A stretch of 64,000 nucleotides of DNA from Crossiella cryophila (lineage in GTDB: Bacteria > Actinomycetota > Actinomycetes > Mycobacteriales > Pseudonocardiaceae). Position 1 is the first letter of the stretch, and the number at the start of each line of letters is the position of its first letter. A model generated the notes under the pieces. It worked only from the letters and a program-made list of their open reading frames with translations. It was not told the DNA's origin and made no database searches. The stretch is from NCBI RefSeq assembly GCF_014204915.1, contig NZ_JACHMH010000001.1:1054001-1118000 (forward strand). Direction: 5' to 3'. Below are positions 25,534 to 36,100 of this stretch, one piece after another. A program made the translations under genes and the position numbers.

Positions 25534-25986
25534 ATGAAGCTCATTCTCACCGCTGACGTGACCGGCCTCGGTGGTCCTGGTGACATCGTCGAGGTGAAGG
25601 ACGGCTACGGCCGCAACTTCCTGCTGCCCCGCGGCCTGGCCATCCTGGCCACCAAGGGTGCGGAGAAGCAGGTGCAGACCATCCGCCGGGCCCAGGAGGG
25701 TCGCAAGATCCGCGACCTGGACCACGCCAAGGAGGTCAAGGCCAAGCTCGACGGCCTTGGCGCCGTGCAGCTGGCCGGCCGCGCCGCGGCCGGTGGCGGC
25801 AAGCTCTTCGGCTCGGTGACCACCGCGGACATCGTTGCCGCGATCAAGTCCGCCGGTGGCCCGGTGCTCGACAAGCGTTCCGTCGAGACCTCCGGCCACA
25901 TCAAGACCACGGGCAAGCACACCATCGCGGTGCGCCTGCACCCGGAGGTCACCGCCAGCGTCAACCTCGTGGTTGCCGCGGGCTGA
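25534..25986 (+). CDS. rplI: 50S ribosomal protein bL9
   Basis: 150-aa L9, which binds 23S rRNA through its N-terminal domain and extends a long helix to a C-terminal RNA-binding domain. The N-terminal M-K-L-I-L-T-A-D-V and [14 protein letters not shown] motif is diagnostic. ATG 25534 has GAGGAG 6 nt upstream; a TTG two codons earlier would overlap that SD. It is the last gene of the ribosomal cluster and is followed by a long terminator hairpin. Confidence 0.97.
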   Translation: MKLILTADVTGLGGPGDIVEVKDGYGRNFLLPRGLAILATKGAEKQVQTIRRAQEGRKIRDLDHAKEVKAKLDGLGAVQLAGRAAAGGGKLFGSVTTADIVAAIKSAGGPVLDKRSVETSGHIKTTGKHTIAVRLHPEVTASVNLVVAAG

Positions 25987-26003
25987 GCACGCTCTGCTTG
26001 ACC

Positions 26004-26064
26004 ACGAGCACAGGCACCGCCCGGACGGGGCTACTCCATACGGGCGGCGCCTGTGCTCGTTTGT
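26004..26064 (+). terminator. Terminator after rplI
   Basis: A 20-nt arm at 26004-26023 pairs with 26041-26060 with one A-C mismatch; the loop is 17 nt. TTTG follows. It closes the rpsF-rplI operon and separates it from dnaB. Confidence 0.85.
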
Positions 26065-26437
26065 CTCAGCGTCACAGCACAAATCTGGAGTTGTGACGCC
26101 CGGCCCGCGACACGCCGTCGGCGCGGTCACAGGCGACACGCCGAACCAGTTTCGGGTTAGTTTTTCCACATCGCGCACATAGGCTCTGACCAGCGCGCTT
26201 TGATTTTTCCTCGCAGGTTCTCCCCAAGTTGTCCACAGGGCACAGGGGCCCTGTGTCCAGTCGTGGACATCCATCCCCAGGCTGCCCACAAGTTGATCCA
26301 CAGGCTGGTTTGCCTGCTCCGGACGGGGGACCTAGCGTCGCCACTGCGCGCCCTCGGTGACGAGAGGTCAGACCTCTTCTGTCAGGGGTCGCGAGCAGAA
26401 TCCTGGTGGGTGTCGAGCTTGGTGGAGGTGCACGACC
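26065..26437 (+). promoter_or_regulatory. dnaB upstream region with DnaA-box-like 9-mers
   Basis: 373 bp with no credible gene. It contains TTTTCCACA (26162-26170), TTGTCCACA (26229-26237, the actinobacterial DnaA-box consensus) and TGATCCACA (26294-26302), plus weaker copies such as GTGGACAT (26263-26270). A dyad CACAGGG-G-CCCTGTG (26241-26255) lies between the second and third boxes. The dnaB promoter must lie here, so DnaA control of dnaB is plausible. Confidence 0.55.
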
Positions 26438-27811
26438 GTGGCCGTGGTGGACGACCGTGATTTCAGGGGCGGCGACTCCTCCGGTGGCTTCGATCGGCAA
26501 CCCCCGCAGGACCTCGCGGCCGAACAGTCCGTGCTCGGCGGCATGCTGCTGTCCAAGGACGCCATCGCCGACGTGGTCGAGGTGGTCCGGCCCGGCGACT
26601 TCTACCGCCCGGCGCACCAGTCGGTCTACGAGTGCATCCTCGACCTCTACACCCGCGGCGAACCGGCCGACGCGATCACCGTCTCGGCCGAGCTGGAGCG
26701 CCGCGGCGAACTGCTGCGGGTCGGCGGCGCGCCGTACATGCACACCCTCATCGCCACCGTGCCCACCGCGGCCAACGCCGGCTACTACGCCGAGATCGTG
26801 GCGGAGAAGGCGGTGCTGCGGCGGCTGATCGAGGCCGGCACCAAGATCGTCCAGCTGGGCCACAACGGCGCCGAGGGCGCGGACGTGTCCGAGGTGGTGG
26901 ACCGGGCACAGTCGGCCCTCTACGACGTCACCGAGCGGCGCACCACCGAGGACTACACGGCGCTGGAGGAACTGCTCCAGCCGACCATGGACGAGATCGA
27001 CGCGATCGCCAGTCGCGGCGGCAGCGCGCTCGGCGTGCCCACCGGCTTCGTGGACCTCGACCAGCTGACCAACGGCCTGCACCCGGGTCAGATGATCATC
27101 GTCGCGGCCCGTCCCGGCGTCGGCAAGTCCACCCTCGGCCTGGACTTCGCCCGCTCCTGCTCGATCAAGCACGGCATGTCCAGCGTCATCTTCTCGCTGG
27201 AAATGAGCAAGACCGAGATCGTCATGCGCATGCTCTCGGCCGAGGCCCGGATCCGGCTGGCCGACATGCGTGGTGGCCGGATGACCGATGACGACTGGAC
27301 CCGGCTGGCCAGGCGGATGAGCGAGATCAGCGAGGCTCCGCTGTTCATCGACGACTCGCCGAACATGACCATGATGGAGATCCGGGCCAAGGCCAGGCGG
27401 CTCAAGCAGCGGCACGACCTCAAGCTGATCGTGCTGGACTATATGCAGCTGATGACCTCGGGCAAGAAGGTCGAGTCCCGCCAGCAGGAGGTCTCGGAGT
27501 TCTCCCGGAACCTCAAGCTGCTGGCCAAGGAGCTGCAGGTGCCGCTGGTGGCGATGAGCCAGCTCAACCGTGGTCCGGAACAACGCACGGACAAGCGCCC
27601 GATGCTGTCCGACCTCCGTGAGTCCGGCTCGCTGGAGCAGGACGCGGACATGGTCATGCTGATCCACCGCCCGGACGCCTGGGAGCGCGACGACCCGCGG
27701 GCGGGCGAGGCCGACCTGATCATCGCCAAGCACCGGGCAGGCCCGACCGCCACCATCGTGGTCGCGCACCAGCTGCACTACAGCCGCTTCACCGACCTGG
27801 CCCAGGGCTGA
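26438..27811 (+). CDS. dnaB: Replicative DNA helicase
   Basis: 457-aa hexameric replication-fork helicase. The N-terminal DnaB domain covers about residues 15-120 (P-P-Q-D-L-A-A-E-Q-S-V-L-G). The RecA-like motor has Walker A R-P-G-V-G-K-S-T (about 224-231) and Walker B L-I-V-L-D-Y-M-Q-L. No intein interrupts it, unlike many mycobacterial dnaB genes. GTG 26438 is chosen because GGAGG lies 9 nt upstream and the protein then has normal length. It ends 22 nt before the LLM oxidoreductase. Confidence 0.95.
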   Translation: MAVVDDRDFRGGDSSGGFDRQPPQDLAAEQSVLGGMLLSKDAIADVVEVVRPGDFYRPAHQSVYECILDLYTRGEPADAITVSAELERRGELLRVGGAPYMHTLIATVPTAANAGYYAEIVAEKAVLRRLIEAGTKIVQLGHNGAEGADVSEVVDRAQSALYDVTERRTTEDYTALEELLQPTMDEIDAIASRGGSALGVPTGFVDLDQLTNGLHPGQMIIVAARPGVGKSTLGLDFARSCSIKHGMSSVIFSLEMSKTEIVMRMLSAEARIRLADMRGGRMTDDDWTRLARRMSEISEAPLFIDDSPNMTMMEIRAKARRLKQRHDLKLIVLDYMQLMTSGKKVESRQQEVSEFSRNLKLLAKELQVPLVAMSQLNRGPEQRTDKRPMLSDLRESGSLEQDADMVMLIHRPDAWERDDPRAGEADLIIAKHRAGPTATIVVAHQLHYSRFTDLAQG

Positions 27812-27833
27812 CCCCGGTCGGTACCGTGGGGTT

Positions 27834-28889
27834 GTGATGCGCGCAGGCGTCGTGGTCGCCGCCCAGCCAGGTGTGGAGGACCTCGCCGCGCAGGCCGAGG
27901 AGTTGGGCCTGCACAGCTTCTGGCTCAACGACACCCCGATGGTCCACGGCGACCCGTTCGTCGCACTGGCCCTGTGCGCGAAGGCCACCCGGCGCATCAA
28001 GCTCGGCATCGGCGTGACCTCCCCGGCACTGCGTTCGGCCCCGGCCGCGGCGAGCGGGTTCGCCAGTCTCAACGCCCTGGCGCCGGGCCGGATCATCTGC
28101 GGGGTCGGCACCGGGAACACCGCGCGGCGCACCCTGGGCCTGCCGCCGACCTCGGCGACCGCGCTGGAGAAGTTCACCGCCGCGTTGCAGGACCTGTGCG
28201 CGGGCGGCTCGACCGCACACCGCGAGGGCGACCGGGTTCGCGACATCCGGTTCCTGCACGCAGGGGCGCAGGTGAACACCACAGACCCGATCGAGTTCGT
28301 AGTGGCCGCGCTCGGACCGAAGGCCGCCGCCGTGGCCGGCCGCCGGGGCGCCGGGCTCATCTCCTTCGGCCTGCTGGACCCCGCCGCCTGGCAGGCACTG
28401 CACCAGGTCCGCCGCCAGGCCGCCCCCGGCACACCCCACGACCCCGACTCCTACCTGGTCACCGCGCTGCACGTGCTCGCGGAGGGCGAGGACCCGCACG
28501 GCGACGCGGCCAGGGACGCGACCGGCCACCTCGTCCTGTCGCTGCTGGCCTACGCCGCCGACACGGCCGCGGACACCCCCGCCTTCGCCGACCAACTCGG
28601 CGCCGCGGAACGCGATGCGGTGCGAGGACTGCTGGACCGGCGTGGCACCACCGCCACCGCACCGGACCGGCACACCAGGCTCTACCCGAACTACCTCGGC
28701 CGCATCGCACCCGGAGACCGGGATCTGGTCCTGCCCGCGCTGATGAACACCCTCGCCCTGGTCGGCACCCGCGCGGAACTCCGCACCCGCATCGCCGCCC
28801 TGGCCAAGGCCGGCATCGACGAACTCCTCATCCAGCCGGTGGTGGACCCACCCGCGGAGCTGGCCCAGCTCGCCGAACTCCTCGGCTGA
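27834..28889 (+). CDS. LLM-class (F420-dependent type) oxidoreductase
   Basis: 351-aa TIM-barrel flavin/F420 oxidoreductase of the luciferase-like monooxygenase superfamily. The ordered features are an N-terminal strand, L-G-I-G-V-T-S-P near residue 55, the A-P-G-R-I-I-C-G-V-G-T-G-N strand near 85, and a late G-I-D-E-L-L-I strand. In actinobacteria such proteins most often use F420H2; the substrate is unknown. It looks leaderless: TACCGT (27822-27827) ends 6 nt before GTG 27834. It follows dnaB closely but has its own promoter. Confidence 0.8.
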   Translation: MMRAGVVVAAQPGVEDLAAQAEELGLHSFWLNDTPMVHGDPFVALALCAKATRRIKLGIGVTSPALRSAPAAASGFASLNALAPGRIICGVGTGNTARRTLGLPPTSATALEKFTAALQDLCAGGSTAHREGDRVRDIRFLHAGAQVNTTDPIEFVVAALGPKAAAVAGRRGAGLISFGLLDPAAWQALHQVRRQAAPGTPHDPDSYLVTALHVLAEGEDPHGDAARDATGHLVLSLLAYAADTAADTPAFADQLGAAERDAVRGLLDRRGTTATAPDRHTRLYPNYLGRIAPGDRDLVLPALMNTLALVGTRAELRTRIAALAKAGIDELLIQPVVDPPAELAQLAELLG

Positions 28890-28961
28890 CCGCCTTATTC
28901 AAGCTCTGTTGAATATGGCGAGCGAGGTTCCGCCCCAGGTCACAGACCTACGCTCCGAGTC

Positions 28962-31445
28962 ATGGGTAGATCAAGACAGTGGGGAACCAGGGGCGCCATC
29001 GCGCTCGCGGTGACCACCTGCCTGCTGGCCGGACCGGCGCAACCGGCGCTGGCCGACCCGCGGCAGCCGGTGCCGGTGCACGAGGGACAGCTCACCGATG
29101 TGCTGTTCGGGGCGGCGGTGCGGGTCAAGGACCCGGGGGTCGAGTACGACAAGCGGGTGGTGCTGACCGCCGAGCTGATGGACTGGCGGGCCAGCCACCC
29201 GGACGCGGCCGCAGGCGAGGTGGCCGCGCATGTGGACGGGGTGGAGCAGGTGGTCACCGCCGGGTTCTCCGGGGTGGACGCGCGCCGCTCCACCGCCGAG
29301 GTGCTCGGCAGGCTGATCCAGCTGGTGCACGGCGCGCCGGGGGTGGACGCCGGCGGGCCGCAGCTCGGCCAGCTGCTCGCCGCGCTGGCGGTGCGGGACC
29401 TGGCGCCGGAGGTGCAGGCGCTGGAGGTGCAGGCGCTGGAGGTGACCCGGCGGTTGTCCGGGGCGCAGCAGCTGTTCGCGGTGGACGCTGGCCGACCTCA
29501 AGCAGGTGGCCAAGCTCAAGGACCTGGTCGACGTCGACAAGCTGGTGGCCGCGGCCAGGCTGGGCGCCAAGGAGCTGATGACCGAGGTCTCCACCCAGTT
29601 CATCGGGCTGCGGACCAAGCTGAACGAGGCCAACGGCAAGCCGACCGAACTGGGCGGCACGCTGGAGGAGCTGTTGCGCAAGGCCGGGGTGGCCGACCGG
29701 CCGAACTCCGGCGCGAGCGAGGCCGAGATCGCCAGTGCCTTCGAGCTGGACAAGAAGCGCCGGGACACCATTGAGGCGGTCAAGGGTGCGCTCGACGTGG
29801 TGGTCGGGCTGGTCGGCATGGCGGACAAGAAGGTCGCCCAGTACCTGGCCACCTTCGTCTCGGCCGCCTACCAGGTGGCCACCGCGATCAGCTCGCTGCT
29901 CACCGCCGCCGCCACCCTGGCCACCAGCACCGCCATCGGCAGCACGCTGGGCGCCTTCGGCACGATCGCGGGCGCGGCGGTGGGCCGTCGGTCGAGGAGA
30001 ACCTGGCCAAGATGGTGCTCCAGGAGATCCACGCCGGCTTCAAGCAGACCAACGACAACCTGAAGCTGATCAGCGACCGGATGAACGAGCGGTTCGACCG
30101 CATCGACAACGCGCTCAACACCAGCTACCGGGAGATGATGCGCGGCTTCGGCACCGTGGTGGACCTGCTGCGACAGCAGAGCGACAAGCTGGAGACCATC
30201 CACGACCAGCTGCTCGTGCTGGCCTCGAAGTCCCAGCAGTTCAACCAGCAGTTCAACCAGCGGCTGTCCGAGATCGCCGGCGAGCCGATCGCACCGACGG
30301 AGAAGCCGGTGGCGAACGCGGACCTGTGGGCCGAGGCGGCGCGGGCGTACACGCTGACCGCGCTGCAGAACCCCGGGTACGCCAAGAAAGAGATCGGCCC
30401 CGGTCAGCTCAGCGCCAACGCGCGGGCCATCGCCGAGCAGGGGCGCGGCATCCTGGCCACGGCCCAGGAGTTCAGCAGGCCGAGGCCGGGCGCCGGTCCG
30501 GCGACCAACAACCTGTTCGCGCCGAACTGGCAGGACGTCGACGTCGACCGGATGAGCTGGACCGCGGGCGACGGCACCCGGTACCTGCACAACGTGCCCG
30601 AGTAGACCACCCGGTGCCAGGGCGGCGGCCAGGGCACCTCGGCGCGGTTCATCGCCACCGGCCGGGACCTGCCCAAGACGCTGACCGCCGGCATGTACCT
30701 GGACTGGGAGAAGTTCAGGTACACGCACTCCTGCTGGACCCAGCCGGTGCTGGAACCCTTCACCAACAAGCACACCGGCACCTCCAAGCGCCGGGTGTGT
30801 GAGGTCGACCCGGAGACGCACGCCAGGGGCGAGGTCGTGCTGTGCGGCTGGGAGCGGGACGAGGTGGTCGACCTGCGGACCCCGGACAACTGCGCCCGGC
30901 CGCATCACGTGGAGAGCTACGTGCCCGCGACCACCTTCACCCCGGTGACGGTGTGGCGGACCGAGGGCGCCGGGGAGCGGCGGGCCAACTACCTCGAGGT
31001 GGTCGCGACCAAGCTCAACCGCACCGAGCTGCCCAAGGCGCTGGAACTGCAGGACAATCTGCGGCTGCTGCGTGCCTACACCGAGATCGGGTTCCCGCGC
31101 GCGGTGCGCTCGGACGACTCGCTGCGCTCGATGCTGTTCGGCCCGGCCGGGCTCCCGATGGATCCCGGTCACCTGGCCGCTGCCTGGCAGGCGGGTCAGG
31201 CGGTGCTGGACGGCGAGCACTGCGACGCCGCCGGCACCGGGCTGGCCACCCTGGACCCGCTGGCGATCTGCGTGGCGCAGACCGCGAAGCGGCGGGCAGG
31301 CCTGCTGGCCCAGCGGATCGAGGTCCAGTCCGCCGCGCTGCGGGCCAAACCGGGCACCGAGACGCTGCCGATGGTCGAGGAGGCACTGCGCAATCTCGAC
31401 CTGAACAGCACCTACGCCCGCAACTTCAGGCCGGGCGCAGGATGA
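28962..31445 (+). pseudogene. Decayed gene for a large secreted protein (two frameshifts, one stop)
   Basis: One reading of about 828 codons is recovered by joining three frames. It starts at ATG 28962 with a signal peptide (about residues 1-30). The frame changes near 29487 (a missing GC restores D-A-L-A-D-L-K-Q). It changes again near 29987 (a missing C in a C run restores V-G-P-S-V-E-E-N-L). TAG at 30603-30605 replaces a codon inside otherwise continuous sequence. Around residues 270-340 there is a long hydrophobic Ala/Thr-rich stretch, then coiled-coil-like helices (about 350-420), then a Cys-containing domain. I do not recognise the family. TACGCT 7 nt before the ATG suggests a leaderless promoter still in place. 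Confidence 0.75.
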
Positions 31446-32100
31446 TCTCGTCCACGTTGACGTGGGCGGGCTGCTCAACCGCGTAGAGCACGGCGTGGGC
31501 AACGTCGTGCGGGGTCAGTTTGGGTTCGGTGGCGCGTTCCGGCGGGATACCGCCGGTGTCGACCAGGCCGGGCTGGAGCAGGCTGACCCGCACGCCGCTG
31601 CCCACGCACTCGGCGCGGATGTTCTGCGCCAGGCCGGTGACCGCCCACTTGGTGGCCGAGTACAGGTTGCCCGGCCGGATGCCGCGACCGGCCGCGGAGC
31701 CGGTGAGCACCAGATGTCCGTTGGCGCGTTGCAGTTCCGGCAGGGCGGCCTTGGCGGTGAGCGCGGCGCCGTAGACATTGGTCAGCACCATGTCCCGCCA
31801 CTGCTCCGGCGGGGCGCCCGCCTCGGTGCGGAAGCTGGTGGACACGCTGTACCCGGCGTTGGCGAAGACCACGTCCAGCCGCCCGAACCGATCCACGGTC
31901 CGCGCCACCAGGTCCCGCACCTGCGGCCACTGTGCGACATCGCAGGGCACGGCGAGCCCGTCCAGTTCGGCGGCGAGTGCCTCCAGCGGCCCGGCCGAGC
32001 GCGCGGCGAGCACCACCCGGAAGCCCCGCTGTGCGGCGAGCCGGGCGGTGGCCGCGCCAATGCCGCCGGAGGCGCCGGTGACGATCATGACCTGCTGCAT
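31426..32100 (-). CDS. Short-chain dehydrogenase/reductase
   Basis: 224-aa classical SDR with T-G-A-S-G-G-I-G (residues 8-15), N-A-G in the NNAG position, catalytic S in L-T-G-S-A-A, and Y-S-A-T-K. It is NAD(P)-dependent with unknown substrate, and is unrelated in detail to the SDR at 1768-2457. It starts 29 nt after the cobalamin-binding-like gene on the same strand, so the two are probably co-transcribed. Its 3' end overlaps the convergent pseudogene by 20 bp. Confidence 0.88.
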   Translation of the reverse strand: MQQVMIVTGASGGIGAATARLAAQRGFRVVLAARSAGPLEALAAELDGLAVPCDVAQWPQVRDLVARTVDRFGRLDVVFANAGYSVSTSFRTEAGAPPEQWRDMVLTNVYGAALTAKAALPELQRANGHLVLTGSAAGRGIRPGNLYSATKWAVTGLAQNIRAECVGSGVRVSLLQPGLVDTGGIPPERATEPKLTPHDVAHAVLYAVEQPAHVNVDEIILRPA

Positions 32101-32129
32101 GCGCCGATCCTGTCAGCAGTGCGGGCGGC

Positions 32130-33029
32130 TCAGCTGATCCGCCGCGCCTCCGCCGCGGTCACCGGCTCGCCGACGGCGATCCCGTGCAGCACCTGGGCGA
32201 GCACCTCCGCGCCGCGCACCACCCGCGGTCCCGGCCGGTTGAAGTAGGCAGGGCCGTCCAGCACCCACACCTGGCCCGCACCCACGTGTGTCCACTGTGG
32301 ATTGTGGGTGAGCAGGGGCAGTTCGGCCATGGTGCGCTCGGGCGGGAATCCGCACGGCAGCAGGACAAGCACGTCCGGGCGGGCGGCGATCAGGCTGTCC
32401 CAGGTCATCGCGCCGGTGTGCTCGCCGACCATGGCCAGCAGCGGCAGGCCACCGGCGACGCTGATCTGCTCGGGCACCCAGTGCCCGGCAGGCCACAGCG
32501 GATCCAGCCATTCGATCGCGGCCACCCGGGGCCTGCGCCGCCCGGCCACCGCGGCGCGCACCGCGTCCAGCCGCCGGGTCAGCTCGGCCACCTTGGCCTC
32601 GGCCAGCGCACCGGCGCCGAGTTCCGCGCCGAGGAGGCGGATACAGCCGAGCACCTCGGCCAGGGTGCGGGGTTCCAGGCTGAGCACCCTGGTGTCGGTG
32701 TCCAGCACACGCAGTTCGGCGGCGACCCGGCGGTAGGACAGCGCGCACACGTCGCAGAGGTCCTGGGTGAGCACCAGATCTGGGGCCAGTTCGGCGAAGC
32801 GGGCGGTGTCCAGGCCGTAGAGCGAGGAGCCCTGGTGCTGCCCGCCGACCGCGGCGGAGATCTCCCGGCTGGTCATCCGGTCCTGATCGATCGTGCTGGT
32901 GGTGACCACCGGCACCGCGGCGATCTCGGCTGGCCAGTCGCATTCGTGGGTGCGGCCGACCAGCTCGGGGGCCTTGCCGAGCACGGCGAGGATGTCGGTG
33001 GCGGCGGGCAGCAGGGACACGATCCGCAT
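32130..33029 (-). CDS. BtuF-like cobalamin-binding protein without signal peptide
   Basis: 299-aa member of the periplasmic-binding-protein (class III, BtuF/FhuD) fold. It begins [13 protein letters not shown] and has R-T-H-E-C-D-W-P near residue 26 and a long helix joining two lobes (about 160-180). There is no signal peptide or lipobox from ATG 33029. No permease or ATPase genes are adjacent. Homologues of this signal-less type are usually named cobalamin-binding or helical-backbone metal receptors; the ligand is unproven. A terminator-like hairpin ends 8 nt before its start codon. Confidence 0.75.
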   Translation of the reverse strand: MRIVSLLPAATDILAVLGKAPELVGRTHECDWPAEIAAVPVVTTSTIDQDRMTSREISAAVGGQHQGSSLYGLDTARFAELAPDLVLTQDLCDVCALSYRRVAAELRVLDTDTRVLSLEPRTLAEVLGCIRLLGAELGAGALAEAKVAELTRRLDAVRAAVAGRRRPRVAAIEWLDPLWPAGHWVPEQISVAGGLPLLAMVGEHTGAMTWDSLIAARPDVLVLLPCGFPPERTMAELPLLTHNPQWTHVGAGQVWVLDGPAYFNRPGPRVVRGAEVLAQVLHGIAVGEPVTAAEARRIS

Positions 33030-33034
33030 GACAC

Positions 33035-33074
33035 AAAGGTAGGCCCGGGACGCTGGCTGCGTCCCGGGCCTACC
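33035..33074 (-). terminator. Hairpin between the repeat-protein gene and the BtuF-like gene
   Basis: A perfect 15-bp stem, 33038-33052 with 33060-33074, and a 7-nt loop. On the minus strand it is followed by TTTGTG. It would end transcription of the upstream repeat-protein gene, and the BtuF-like ATG lies 8 nt beyond it. Confidence 0.75.
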
Positions 33075-33138
33075 CGAGTTGTGTTACCGGTCTACGGCCT
33101 CCCTGCACCCACTAATGGAAGAGGCCCTGGACCGTGGA

Positions 33139-36100
33139 TCAGATACCCGGGGTGGGCAGCTTCGGCATGGCCGGAACGCCGACCTTGGGCAGAGCCGGCA
33201 GGGTGGGCAGCAGGCCGCCCACGCCCGGCAGGTCAGCCTGGCGACCGGCGCCGGGGACCGCGGGCACACCCGGGAGGGTGGGCAGCGCGACCTTCGGCAG
33301 GGTCGGCATGGCGGGGATCAGACCGCCGTCGAGCAGGCTCGGCAGGCCGAACTTGCCACCGGAGACACCCAGCGGTCCGTTGACCGGAGCCGCGGTGCGG
33401 CCCTTGGCGCCGGAGAACCCGAAGGGCACGTCCGTCACCGAGGGCAGGTTCTTGCCCAGCTCCATGTCGGTCACCGGGATCTGCAGCTCGGCGGGGGCGC
33501 CACCGACCTCCATGTTGGTGGCCTCAGAAGCGTTGGTCATCGCGTCGCCGACGACCTCCACCGGCACGTCGTAGACCTGCGCGACGGCGCCGATCGGGGC
33601 GAAGGCGTTGAAGCCGGAGAGGCTGCCGCCCTCGGCACCCGAGGTGCTGCCCGGACCGCCGACGGTGCTGTCGACCTGGGAGTCGGCCAGCGAGTCGGTC
33701 ACGGCCAGCGCGGACACGGCGTCGCCGAACGGCTGAGCGGCCGCACCGACGGGCACGTTCACGATGGAACCGGCGATCGAGCCGCCGTCACCGGCGGTGG
33801 CCAGCTCGCCACCGGACTCGGTCTCCACCACGGAGGCGGACACGGCGTCGGCGGTGCCCGCACCCGAGGCGGCGAGGCCGTTGGCCTCGACGACCGGGCT
33901 CAGCGGCGCGGTGACGATGTCGCCACCGAGGAAGCTGCTGACACCGTCGGTCACGGTGGTGCCGCCGGCCTCGGAGGCGATGCTGTTGTCGGCCACACCG
34001 GAGGTGGTGCCGATCAGGTTCACCGAGTCGCCCGCGACCTGGATGGCGCTGGCCACCGGCACGTTCGCCACGGTCCCGGTCCCGGTGCCCTTGACCCCGC
34101 TGGTCTCGGTGTCGCCACCGGCCTCGGAGGTCACCGCGTTGGACGCGGAGCCGTCGGCCAGCAGCATCAGGCCAGCGGCGTCACCGGCCACGTTGGTGGG
34201 CACGGCCACCGGCGCGGTCGCGACCAGGCCGGCCAGGCCGCCCAGGTCACCGGCGGTGGTGTTGTCGCCACCGGCCACCACGTCGGTGGTGTTCTCCGCC
34301 GCACCGCTGGAGTTGACGATCCAGCCACCGGCGATGCCCTCGGCCTGCACCGGTCCGGCCACCGCGGGGGTGACCAGGTTGCCGGTCAGCACGCCGTGCG
34401 AGCCCTCGGAGGTCGAGTCGCCACCGGCCACGGAGGACACGGTGTTCTCCGACTCGGCCTCGGACACGACGATCCAGCCACCGGAGAGGCCCTGGCCCTG
34501 GACGGGCATTGCCACCGGGGTCTGCACGACGTTGCCGGAGAGGCCACCGTCGGTGCCGTTGCCGGTCACGTCCCCACCGGAGACGACGTCGGCGGTGTAC
34601 TCGCTCCACGACTCACCGCGGACGATCCAGCCGAGCGTGCTGCCGGTCACGGCCACCGGGCCGGAGACCGGGGTGGACACGGCGTTGCCGCTGCCCAGCG
34701 CGTCGTCGTCGGTCGCGGTGTTGTCGCCGCCGGCCTCGTTGTCCGTGTTGCTGGTGGACTGCGCGGTGCCGTTGACGATCCAGCCGCCGGTCACGCCCTC
34801 GACGTTGACCGGAGCGGCCACCGGCACCTGGACGCCGTCACCGGCGACCAGCGAGTCGTTGCCGCGGGTGCCGATCATGCCACCGGCGTCGGTGGTCGTG
34901 TCGGTGTTGGTGGCGGCGTCGGCGTTGGCGATCCAGCCACCGGCCACACCCGAGACCTCGGCGGGCAGGGTCAGCGGCGCGGAGCCGATGACGCCGGCGA
35001 CCATGCCGTTGTCGCCGTTGGTGAAGGCGTCCCCACCGGCAACGGACTCGGTCACCTGGGTGTGCTGCGAGTCCGTGTTGGACACCCAGCCACCGGAGTT
35101 GCCCAGCACCTGGACGGGCTCGGCGATCGCGGCGTCGACGATGTTGCCACCGCCGGTGCTCTCGTCACCGTTGGTCATCAGCAGGCCGCCGGTCTGCGCG
35201 GTGCTGGTGGACTCGGAGACCGAGTCGGCCAGGCCGCCCCAGGCGAGGGCGTTGCCGGCGACCGTGACCGGGCCGGAGACGTTCGGGGTGATCAGGTTGC
35301 CACCGATGCCGCTGTCGTAGCCGGAGGTGACGCTGTCCCCACCCGCGATGGCGTCCGCGGTGGTGGAGCCGGTCGCGTTGGAGTTGCCGACCGGGAAGAC
35401 CACGAGGGCGTTGTTGTTGCCCTCGACCGGCAGCGCGATCTGGCCGTGGCCGATGTTGCCGCCGAGGGTCGAGCCCTCGCCGTCGGAGTCCACGTTGCCA
35501 CCAGCGTCGGCGGCGATGGAGGACTCGTTGCTGGTGTCGGCGACACCCGCGGCACCGGAGATGGCGTTGCCGGTCAGCTGGACCGGGGTGGCCAGCGGCA
35601 CGACGACGGCGTTACCGGAGAGCGAGGAGTCCTTGCCCGAGGTCTCGACGTCGCCGCCGGACTGGGCCTCCACCAGGGAAACGCTGGTCGCCTCGGCGTG
35701 GCCCGCCGCGGCAACCGCGTTGCCCGAGATCAGGACCGGGGACACCGCGTCGACGTCGACCACGTTGCCCGCGATGCTGCCGCTGTCGCCGTTGGTGACG
35801 ACGACCTCGGGCTTGCTGTAGCTGTACTCGCTGACGTTCTCGACGTCCGCGTCGCCGGTGGCGGCGATCGCGTTGCCCTCGATGATGACCGGGACAACCG
35901 CGTCAGCGTGGATCTGGTTCGCCCGCAGCAGGTCGGCTTCGCCCAGCTTGGGAGCGTCGTCGGCCTTGCTGGTGGCCTTCCCCTTGCCGCCGAGCTGGGG
36001 CAGCTTCACCGACTTGCCGGCCTCGGTGGCAGCGCCACCGAAGGGCAGGTTCGGGATGATCTTGCGGGTGTCGACGGTCAGCGCTTCGTTGTGCAGCGGG

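Noticed and set aside
26065-26437. Chromosomal origin (oriC)
   Set aside because: DnaA-like boxes are present, but dnaA, dnaN, rpmH and an AT-rich unwinding region are absent. More likely a dnaB control region.
26438-27811. Intein in dnaB
   Set aside because: The reading runs without insertion through both domains and has the normal length of 457 aa.
28962-31445. Three separate small genes
   Set aside because: Frame switches occur inside continuous codon usage without new SDs, and each is explained by small lesions; one decayed gene is simpler.
33030-33074. Cobalamin riboswitch before the BtuF-like gene
   Set aside because: Only one simple 15-bp hairpin with a T-run is present; no conserved riboswitch core is seen, and the leader is too short.
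33490-35940. CRISPR-like or satellite repeat array
   Set aside because: Repeats are ~153 bp, in frame and diverged at DNA level; they are protein-domain repeats, not spacer-repeat units.
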